From Bacteroidales bacterium UBA5197 (GTDB lineage Bacteria > Bacteroidota > Bacteroidia > Bacteroidales > Lentimicrobiaceae), in contig DHVX01000055.1 of the NCBI GenBank assembly GCA_002412885.1, positions 1 to 64,000 of the forward strand: a stretch of 64,000 nt of DNA, in the 5' to 3' direction. The position numbers and the translations under genes were made by a program. How positions within the stretch are numbered: position 1 is the first letter of the stretch; each line of letters opens with the position of its first letter. The notes under the pieces were generated by a model. The model had not been told where the DNA came from. It saw only the letters and a program-made list of their open reading frames with translations, and made no database searches. This document shows positions 7,998-15,103 of the stretch, piece after piece.

Positions 7998-8459
7998 ATG
8001 AAACACTACCTGATAATAGTTCTGATAGCAATTTCTTTTTCCGTAGCAGGACAAAAAAGTATTTATTTATATTTTAATGATGTGGGATTTTGCGGTCCTG
8101 GGCCATTAATTGCTGAAGAATTAACATTATTTTCCGACAGTTCTTTCGAATACTTTGCAGGTAGTCGATATCCAAATATTGGTTTAGAAGCTTCAGGTCA
8201 TTTCTCGAAAGAAGAATGCCACATATCATTGAAATACGAGAATATAAAAATTGACACTCTAGATAAAAGTAAAGAAACAACAATCATTTTTCTCATCTCA
8301 GAATTTAAAATAATAAGAGATAAAGAATGGATCGAGAATAAGGGTGGAATGCTGATTGAATGTGGGAAACAATTTGGATCAAAAACAAGAATACTTGAGC
8401 CAAGAAAAAGAAGAGTTATAACAACTAATACAATTGATTATATGCAAGTTAACAAATAG
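7998..8459 (+). CDS. Secreted protein of unknown function
   Basis: An open frame extends upstream to 7812, but that part overlaps the YoeB gene and the attC-like repeat. The ATG at 7998 gives 153 residues starting with a good signal peptide (MKHYLIIVLIAISFSVAGQK). The mature part has a GFCGPGP segment and no domain I recognise. It looks like a single-gene cassette: same strand as the toxin-antitoxin pair, separated from it by the palindrome, with no obvious promoter. Confidence 0.55.
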   Translation: MKHYLIIVLIAISFSVAGQKSIYLYFNDVGFCGPGPLIAEELTLFSDSSFEYFAGSRYPNIGLEASGHFSKEECHISLKYENIKIDTLDKSKETTIIFLISEFKIIRDKEWIENKGGMLIECGKQFGSKTRILEPRKRRVITTNTIDYMQVNK

Positions 8460-8916
8460 CCAGTCGCTGATCCGGAATCCAGCTCCGCCAGTAATTAGCT
8501 GACGAAGTGCGCCTCTCACGCCACTGCTAGTAAGGATCTCGTTTACAGCGGTTTCCGCCAGAGGCGAATGGGGCAATTTTCTTATAAAATGAAAGCATTC
8601 CACATATCCTTATTTGAGTTATTGGTCTAAGGTAAAAGTTGCTCTCAGAATCAGACTTTACGTACAAATTGTTAATTTTAAAGGTGTTCGCGATTGCTTC
8701 TCAATTCTGCTGATATAATTTGTATTTTTACCCTTCCCAGAGTGTGCAGCATATATGTGCTTTCAGCTTATGCAGGGACCCACACACACGGCATAGCCAA
8801 AAGTTTTTGAAATGGTACACGGAATAGCACAAAATCCCTTACTGCTGTCAAGCTCTGCCGTTTATGTTCCTGCGACAGAAAAGACAAGGGATATGTAAAA
8901 AGCAAAAATTAATACC
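8460..8916. other. Intergenic region, possible decayed mobile-element fragment
   Basis: These 457 bases hold no convincing gene. Around 8475-8570 is a GC-richer block (ccgccag, gtgcgcctctcacgcc, cagcggtttccgccag) that vaguely recalls the 3' part of Bacteroidota group II intron or retroelement sequences, but I cannot confirm this. The remainder up to the ATPase start is AT-rich with no identified promoter. Confidence 0.35.
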
Positions 8917-11628
8917 ATGAAGCATCAGGATAAATTAGCCAAAGAACATTGGCAGGCATTTCGAAAAGAAGAAATATTCAGCGAGTTAAAAACCTCTGAA
9001 AAAGGATTGAATCAGGAAGAAGTATATAAAAGGATTCAGTTTTACGGGGAGAATAAACTGCCTCAAGGAAAAAAAGTTACACTGATGCAGATAATTATGC
9101 ACCAGTTATTGAATCCGTTAATTTTCATTCTGGTTGCTGCAGCTGCAGCTTCATTAGCCATTGGCGAGGGAAAAGATGCCATATTTATTTTTCTGGTTAT
9201 TCTAATTAACAGCGCATTGGGCACCTATCAGGAATACAACGCCGAGAGAAGTGCCGACAGCTTGCAGAAATTAATGAAAATCTCAGCCAGGGTAAGAAGG
9301 GATAGCAATGAAAAAGAAGCACCTTCAGAAGAGTTGGTTCCCGGCGATATTGTGTTGCTCGAGTCGGGCATGAAAGTGCCTGCCGATCTGCGGTTGCTCG
9401 ATGTATCGGGCCTGGAAATTGACGAAAGTTTCCTTACCGGTGAATCGATAGCAGCTAAAAAACAGATTAGCGTATTGCAGGAAAATCTTGGTGTTGCCGA
9501 AAGAACGAATATGGCTTTTGCAGGCGCTACCGTTTTGAAAGGAAGAGGCATGGGTGTGGTAGTTTGCACCGGGCCCGACACTCAGGTTGGCAAAATTTCG
9601 CAGGACGTTAGCGGATCAGCTTCCGCGAAACCACCCCTGGTACAGCGAATGGAGAAGTTTATTAAACAAATCAGCTTTTTTATTATTGCCTTGAGTGTTA
9701 TACTGGCAGTTGTACTCCGCATGCAGGGGATGGATGTAACCTCTATCTTCTTTTTTGTAGTAGCACTGGCAGTTTCAGCCATTCCTGAAGGTTTACCGGT
9801 CGCTTTAACCGTTGCCCTGTCAATCGCGACCAAGCGCATGGCAAAACGCAATGTAATTGTCCGTAAATTGACATCAGTTGAAAGTTTGGGTAGTTGCACT
9901 GTAATTGCCAGCGATAAAACCGGGACTCTTACCGTTAATGAGCAAACAGCAAAAATTATTTCATTGGCAAACGGAACAAGGTTTACTGTTAATGGTGAAG
10001 GATATAACGGAGTAGGTTCAGTTACCAATACCGATGACAAAACAATAGAATTTTCAGAAAACAAAGAAATATCAAAAATTACCCGCATAGCTGTTTTCGC
10101 AAACGAAGGTTCTTTATTAAATAAAAATGACAAATGGGAGTATTATGGTGATGCAATGGATGTAGCATTGCTGGGCATGAGCTACAAGCTTGGGGCTGAT
10201 CCTGTGAAATGGCAGCTTGAGGAAAAACCCATTGGAAAAATTCCTTACGAGTCGGAGCGAAAATTCTCCGCTTCGTTTTGCGAAACAAACGACTCCGTAA
10301 GTATTGGTGTAAAAGGTGCTGTTGAAACAATTCTTGATTTTTGTCCTTTTATGTCCATCGATGGCGAAATTAAAGATATTGATAAGGACAAAATACTTGC
10401 CGACGCTGAAAAGCTGGCCAAAGGAGGATACAGGGTACTTGCTTTTGCCAGGGGGGATTACAAAGCGTATCAGAAAAAGGAAGTCTATCAAGATGAAGAT
10501 ATTCCAGCACTTACCTTTTACGGACTTGTGGGCTTTATTGACCCATTGAGGTCTGAAGCCAAATTATCGGTTGAGCAATGCAACGAGGCTGGAATAAAAG
10601 TGATCATGATAACCGGCGACCATCCTGAAACGGCAGTTACCATTGCACGCGAATTGGGCATAGCTGATGAAAGTACTCCGGTAGTGACAGGACAAATGCT
10701 TGCCGAAGCAGGTGCATCCGACAGTCCTGCCTATGAAAGTTTGGTGGAATCAACTTCGGTGTTTGCAAGGGTTTCTCCAACTCAAAAACTAGAAATTGTT
10801 GATGTTTTGATTCGTGACGGAGAATTCGTTGCTGTTACGGGTGATGGCGTAAATGATGCCCCGGCACTTAAACGCGCTAATATCGGTGTGGCAATGGGTT
10901 CGGGCACCGATGTGGCAAAAGAGGTAGGTTCGATGATTGTATTGGACGACAATTTCTCCTCTATTGTTGCCGGAGTTGAAGAAGGTCGCTTTGCCTACGA
11001 CAATGTGCGAAAAGTAATTTACCTGCTGATTTCAACAGGAGCTGCTGAAATTATTCTTTTTCTGGCATCAATTGCTGCCGGGCTGCCTCTGCCGCTTCTT
11101 GCTGTACAGTTACTATGGCTGAATTTAGTTACCAATGGCATACAGGATGTTGCCCTTGCTTTTGAAGGTGGCGAACCGGGCGCCATGAAACGAAGTCCGC
11201 GTAAGCCCTCCGAGAAAATATTTAATCCTCTTATGATTAAACAAACCCTTGTTTCGGGGGCAACCATGGGAATTATTGTGTTTGGATTGTGGTATTATCT
11301 GACCAATTACACCCAAATGACTGAATTACATGCACGGAATATTATCTTGTTACTCATGGTATTTATGCAAAACTTTCATGCATTCAATGCCCGTTCCGAA
11401 AGAGTTTCAGCGTTTAAAGTTCCGTTAAAAAGAAATATTGTTCTTGTATTTGGGGTACTGGCAGCTCAGAGCATTCATATACTGAGCATGCAAATTCCTT
11501 TTATGCAAAATATACTGCGCGTTGAACCCGTTACCTTGAATGAATGGCTTTATATTTTGGTTTTGGCTGTACCCATATTATTGGTGATGGAATTGTTTAA
11601 ATTATTGAACAAGTCAAAAGACCAATAA
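8917..11628 (+). CDS. P2-type cation-transporting ATPase with altered M6 site
   Basis: A 903-residue P-type ATPase of the COG0474 (Ca2+/Na+/H+) class. Domains in order: N-terminal cation ATPase domain (about 10-80), M1-M2, actuator with LTGES, M3-M4 with PEGLP (Glu291), phosphorylation motif SDKTGTLT (Asp333), nucleotide-binding domain, TGDGVNDAP hinge, and M5-M10. In M6 the motif reads NLVTNGIQD: Asn736 and Thr739 match Ca2+-pump ligands (SERCA N796, T799), but the D800 position is Asn740, with Asp744 four residues on. Substrate is therefore uncertain. The paralogue at 15104 keeps the Asp. It heads the hibernation-factor island. Confidence 0.9.
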   Translation: MKHQDKLAKEHWQAFRKEEIFSELKTSEKGLNQEEVYKRIQFYGENKLPQGKKVTLMQIIMHQLLNPLIFILVAAAAASLAIGEGKDAIFIFLVILINSALGTYQEYNAERSADSLQKLMKISARVRRDSNEKEAPSEELVPGDIVLLESGMKVPADLRLLDVSGLEIDESFLTGESIAAKKQISVLQENLGVAERTNMAFAGATVLKGRGMGVVVCTGPDTQVGKISQDVSGSASAKPPLVQRMEKFIKQISFFIIALSVILAVVLRMQGMDVTSIFFFVVALAVSAIPEGLPVALTVALSIATKRMAKRNVIVRKLTSVESLGSCTVIASDKTGTLTVNEQTAKIISLANGTRFTVNGEGYNGVGSVTNTDDKTIEFSENKEISKITRIAVFANEGSLLNKNDKWEYYGDAMDVALLGMSYKLGADPVKWQLEEKPIGKIPYESERKFSASFCETNDSVSIGVKGAVETILDFCPFMSIDGEIKDIDKDKILADAEKLAKGGYRVLAFARGDYKAYQKKEVYQDEDIPALTFYGLVGFIDPLRSEAKLSVEQCNEAGIKVIMITGDHPETAVTIARELGIADESTPVVTGQMLAEAGASDSPAYESLVESTSVFARVSPTQKLEIVDVLIRDGEFVAVTGDGVNDAPALKRANIGVAMGSGTDVAKEVGSMIVLDDNFSSIVAGVEEGRFAYDNVRKVIYLLISTGAAEIILFLASIAAGLPLPLLAVQLLWLNLVTNGIQDVALAFEGGEPGAMKRSPRKPSEKIFNPLMIKQTLVSGATMGIIVFGLWYYLTNYTQMTELHARNIILLLMVFMQNFHAFNARSERVSAFKVPLKRNIVLVFGVLAAQSIHILSMQIPFMQNILRVEPVTLNEWLYILVLAVPILLVMELFKLLNKSKDQ

Positions 11629-11752
11629 TATGAAAAGGTTTTGTAAGAAAATCAACCTGGCACCTAATCAGTCTCTTGTCAGGAGAAAAAATGAATGACG
11701 AGGAAACTCCGGAACTTGAAAACAAATAATTTACTTTTAAATTTCAAAGAAG

Positions 11753-12064
11753 ATGAAAATTCAGTTGAACACAGACAAAAACATTCAGGGTGCAGAAGCG
11801 CTGGAAACATTCGTAACTGAAAAAATCAGCAAATCGTTAAAGCACTTTGCCGATAAAATTACCCGCATTGAAGTGCACATTTCAGATCAAAATTCCCAAA
11901 AAGCAGGTACCGACGATATACAGTGCAAAATTGAAGCAAGATTAGAGGGATTACAGCCCATTTTAGTTGCAGGCAAAAGCAATACAACTGAGAAGGCTCT
12001 TAATGAAGCTATTGCCAAAATGAAAGCAGCACTGGACACTGTAATGGGAAAATTGAAATCTTAA
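11753..12064 (+). CDS. Short HPF/RaiA-like ribosome hibernation factor (copy 1)
   Basis: A 103-residue single-domain protein of the HPF/RaiA (sigma-54 modulation) family, which binds the decoding site of the 30S subunit and blocks tRNA and mRNA. The beta-alpha-beta pattern, KITRIEVHISDQ, CKIEARLEGLQPI and the helix NEAIAKMKAALDTVMGKLK are the support. The C-terminal dimerisation domain of long HPF is absent. It is a clear paralogue of the gene at 20489. It lies 124 bases after the ATPase gene, probably in the same stress-induced unit. Confidence 0.85.
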   Translation: MKIQLNTDKNIQGAEALETFVTEKISKSLKHFADKITRIEVHISDQNSQKAGTDDIQCKIEARLEGLQPILVAGKSNTTEKALNEAIAKMKAALDTVMGKLKS

Positions 12065-12092
12065 GGAAGGATTAATCTGTTGGGAAGAATAA

Positions 12093-12284
12093 GGCACTAA
12101 ACGCCAATATGACACATTTTTTAAACCAGAAGTGAAACTTTCTTCAATCGAAGAACAAACCATCCATGTCAGGATTTTGCAGACAGCCGATAAAGAAATC
12201 AGCCAGCTCAATTCCAAGGCGATCAAATTTCGTGAGTTGACAAAGAGAATGACGCAACAATTATTAACCAGAAAATCAGAGTAA
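12093..12284 (+). pseudogene. Remnant of a type I restriction specificity gene (hsdS) 3' end
   Basis: An open frame without an early ATG reads ...FFKPEVKLSSIEEQTIHV and later RILQTADKEISQLNSKA, ending LTKRMTQQLLTRKSE. This corresponds to the last coiled-coil of HsdS subunits, where patterns such as LPSIEEQ, TADKEI, LMQQLLTGK recur. A GTG at 12132 could make a 50-residue product, but the target-recognition domains are missing and no hsdR or hsdM is nearby. I read it as a decayed fragment left between the HPF and SEC-C genes. Confidence 0.55.
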
Positions 12285-12288
12285 AATT

Positions 12289-13671
12289 ATGAATGAATTG
12301 GAAACAATCAACTGGCAGGAAAAAAGCAGCGATGAGGTTTACGATTATTTGGAGACTCTTGCAGCTGAAGATCAGTATCCTTTTCTTAAATGGCTTGCTG
12401 AGCATGCTCCGGATCTGGAAATTGACTGGCTTGATTTTTTTGAAGATATCCGTACTATGATGCCGGTTACTCAGAACATCGAAGCATGTCTGGAATTTTC
12501 AGCATGGTATGCTGGACGGTTCCCTAACGAGTATGCCAATGAGTTCCAATATATAGAACGCGATTTGTGCGACTACTATCTTTTTCATGGAGAGATTGAA
12601 AAACTCAGAGGCAGAATCAGTTTCATCAGTCAGTATCCGGTTGCCGCCATTGATGTTCTGACTAAACGTCTGTTGTATCAGCTTATATATCACGGACTAT
12701 ACGATGATGCGATAAACTATGCAAAAACCGTCTGGCGACCCATCAACGAATCTGATGAGTTGATCGGATTCGCGGCACAGCCGTATATAAATACAATTTA
12801 TACTGACGGTTTGCAGCAATGTTATGAAACATTGAAAAACGGCAGTGACCCTGATTTTGAAGGGTTGCGCCGTTTAATGACTGAGTTGGAAATTGAAGAG
12901 GACAAAGCGCTTTTTGATATTATTGTTTCTTCGCTGAAAAATGAGGTTGACATTGAGCAGATCAGGGATAGCATCCTTAAAAAGCGTGACGATCACATGT
13001 ATAGCCTGAATATTCATTTCCTGAAGTACATGCTGGATACCTGGCAGATGCCGTTTGTTTTCTCGGATTTTATCTGGAGTTTCATCTCCACCAAAAAGAT
13101 CTTCGGCAAATATAGAGGTATTGACAAGTGGTTTTATGTAGATGAGAAAACCATGGACAAACACATTGCAGATAGGCTTGATTTAATGTTCAGATCAAAC
13201 AACCTTGAGATATTTGGCAAGGTCTGGGGCATGCATTACGTATTCAAATTTCTGCATGGTATAAAGTTACTTAAAGATGAACATGCTGTATATGTAAATG
13301 ACTATCTGGCAAACTTTCGCGATAATATAGTAAAATATATTGCCAATGATTGCTGGCAGATGGATTTTGTATTCCGCTGGCCAGATAGAGATTTGTGGAC
13401 TGAGATGAAGCCTGCTTTTGACAGCACCTATGACCTTCCACCACAAAAAGTCAATTTGATGGATGATAGGTTTCTTGACATCCCTGATTTTCCTTTGAAT
13501 AAAACAGGCTTAATAAGAGAGGAAATTAAAGAATCTGAACCAGAAGAATTGTTTTATTCAGGATCATTGCCTTACATTAAGCAGGAAAAGAAAATCGGCC
13601 GCAACGACTCCTGCCCTTGCGGAAGCGGTAAAAAATATAAGAAATGTTGCATGGAAAAGGATAACAATTAA
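12289..13671 (+). CDS. SEC-C motif protein of unknown function
   Basis: A 460-residue protein whose last 20 residues are a SEC-C zinc-binding motif (RNDSCPCGSGKKYKKCC), the element found at the end of SecA and many unrelated proteins. The first 440 residues are alpha-helical, acidic and tryptophan-rich, with helical-repeat character but no domain I recognise. No signal peptide is present, so it is cytoplasmic. It starts 4 bases after the hsdS remnant and is followed by a 284-base gap. A protein-interaction role in translation or proteostasis would fit the neighbourhood but is only inference. Confidence 0.75.
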   Translation: MNELETINWQEKSSDEVYDYLETLAAEDQYPFLKWLAEHAPDLEIDWLDFFEDIRTMMPVTQNIEACLEFSAWYAGRFPNEYANEFQYIERDLCDYYLFHGEIEKLRGRISFISQYPVAAIDVLTKRLLYQLIYHGLYDDAINYAKTVWRPINESDELIGFAAQPYINTIYTDGLQQCYETLKNGSDPDFEGLRRLMTELEIEEDKALFDIIVSSLKNEVDIEQIRDSILKKRDDHMYSLNIHFLKYMLDTWQMPFVFSDFIWSFISTKKIFGKYRGIDKWFYVDEKTMDKHIADRLDLMFRSNNLEIFGKVWGMHYVFKFLHGIKLLKDEHAVYVNDYLANFRDNIVKYIANDCWQMDFVFRWPDRDLWTEMKPAFDSTYDLPPQKVNLMDDRFLDIPDFPLNKTGLIREEIKESEPEELFYSGSLPYIKQEKKIGRNDSCPCGSGKKYKKCCMEKDNN

Positions 13672-13955
13672 GACTATGATAAACTGAGCTTTTTCAAACT
13701 TCAGCATCTTACAATTGAATGACTAATAGACGCTGCATAGCCCGGCGATTATTTCATGCTGACCCTCAAAAGTGTCCGAATTAAGATAAATTTTTAAAGC
13801 GAAAGGGAAGCACTTGATTCTATTGAGTTAATGTGTGAATGATGAAATTCTTTTCCAAAGTTGTGTAAACTTTAACCGAAATAGCAGGTATATCTTTAAC
13901 TGTTGCTAAAACAGGCATACCTGGCCCGCCGGATGTGGGAATCAATATAAATAAA

Positions 13956-14999
13956 ATGCAAAGAAATAAGCTTGAAAAACTCGCCACAGAGCGAAGTTAT
14001 CCTTGTGTTACTATTTCCATGAATACACATCGTACCTTTCCCGAAAACCTGGAAGATATTAAAGAACTGGAAAAACTCAGGAAAGAAGCCCGCGACCATG
14101 TAGTAAATGAATTTGGTCAGCTAGAGGTTAAGGTTTTGCTCGAAAGAATTGATTCTCTTGCTGAACAGATTGACGTTAACTATAACCTGGATAGTCTTCA
14201 CATTTTCCTTTCCGGGATAACAACAGAAATCGTAAAATCATCGTGGCCAATATTGAAAAATACGGTTTCGGTAGGCGAAAATTTCGTCATAAAACCTTTG
14301 ATTAAAGACTTTAACCGGATTGAAGAATACCTCATTCTGGTTTTGTCCCAGTCGGATGTCAGACTTTTGAAAGCCATCAACGACTCTATTTCCGTTGAAA
14401 TCAAAGACGATGATTTCCCGTTTAAAGGGAGCGATGGGAAAAGAACCGACAGCCAGAATGGTGAATTTTTCAACCAGATAGACAAAGCACTGGTGAAAAT
14501 TTACAACAAAACAGACATGAATATTGTGGTTGTTTGTACCGAAAACAATTGGAGCCGTTTGATGCAAGTAGCCGACAAACCGTCGATTTACTATGGCCCG
14601 GTCAGCATCAACCAAAACGGCACACCCAATAGTTCCCTGGCTTCAGAAGCATGGAAAACAGTAGTTGCCATTCAGGAAGAAGGCAGAACCCAGGCTATAC
14701 GCGAAATGCAGGATGCCAAAAGAGAAGGTAAAGTATTTACTGATTTACTTGAAATTTTTATGGCGGTTAAAGCAGGTCGTGGAGATTTATTAATTACGCA
14801 CGACGAATACCATCAGGCAGTAAAAATGAACGGACAGTACTCCTTTCATTCCGTTGAAGATCTTACTCTACCCGGTGTTATTGACGATATTACCAGCGAT
14901 CTGGCCTGGGACGTGATCTCAAAAAAAGGCCGGGCCATCTTTACCAACTCCGAAGAATTTAAATCCATCGGAAATATAGCCCTGAAGGTGCGGTATTAA
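13956..14999 (+). CDS. baeRF-family (eRF1-like) protein, copy 1
   Basis: A 347-residue protein from the ATG at 13956 (a GTG at 13935 is also in frame). The N-terminal segment CVTISMNTHRTFPENLEDIKELEKL matches the baeRF family, bacterial relatives of the archaeo-eukaryotic release factor eRF1/Dom34. It is paralogous to the protein at 19318, but the central loop, which there reads HHGHGGRKDELEK, is here the shorter FKGSDGKRTDSQNGEFF. Whether either hydrolyses peptidyl-tRNA is unknown. Position between hibernation factors and ion pumps suggests a role in handling stalled or dormant ribosomes under stress. Confidence 0.75.
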   Translation: MQRNKLEKLATERSYPCVTISMNTHRTFPENLEDIKELEKLRKEARDHVVNEFGQLEVKVLLERIDSLAEQIDVNYNLDSLHIFLSGITTEIVKSSWPILKNTVSVGENFVIKPLIKDFNRIEEYLILVLSQSDVRLLKAINDSISVEIKDDDFPFKGSDGKRTDSQNGEFFNQIDKALVKIYNKTDMNIVVVCTENNWSRLMQVADKPSIYYGPVSINQNGTPNSSLASEAWKTVVAIQEEGRTQAIREMQDAKREGKVFTDLLEIFMAVKAGRGDLLITHDEYHQAVKMNGQYSFHSVEDLTLPGVIDDITSDLAWDVISKKGRAIFTNSEEFKSIGNIALKVRY

Positions 15000-15019
15000 A
15001 AATCATAAATCAGAATCAG

Positions 15020-15061
15020 AAAGTCCGGAGACCGAAGTTACAACTTACGGATCCGGACTTT
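15020..15061 (+). terminator. Inverted repeat, probable terminator after baeRF copy 1
   Basis: A perfect 10-bp stem (aaagtccgga / tccggacttt) with a 22-base loop lies just after the stop of the baeRF gene and 43 bases before the second ATPase. The sequence after the stem (gaacttttaac) is only partly T-rich, so it may be an mRNA-stabilising or attenuating hairpin instead. Confidence 0.5.
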
Positions 15062-15103
15062 GAACTTTTAACTTCCTTTCATCCTATTTATAGCACAGAA
15101 AAT

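Noticed and set aside
8475..8600. Group II intron or retroelement remnant
   Set aside because: The resemblance of a gtgcgcctctcac block is from memory only; no reverse transcriptase fragment or domain V hairpin could be shown.
9228..11316. Several open frames of 63-183 codons antisense to the first P-type ATPase gene
   Set aside because: They lie fully opposite a conserved enzyme gene, have no signal peptides or recognisable domains, and are explained by the codon bias of the true gene.
6750..11628. Copper-export system formed by the HMA lipoprotein and the ATPase
   Set aside because: The ATPase has PEGLP in M4 and not the CPC motif of copper pumps, and the two genes are separated by a toxin-antitoxin module.
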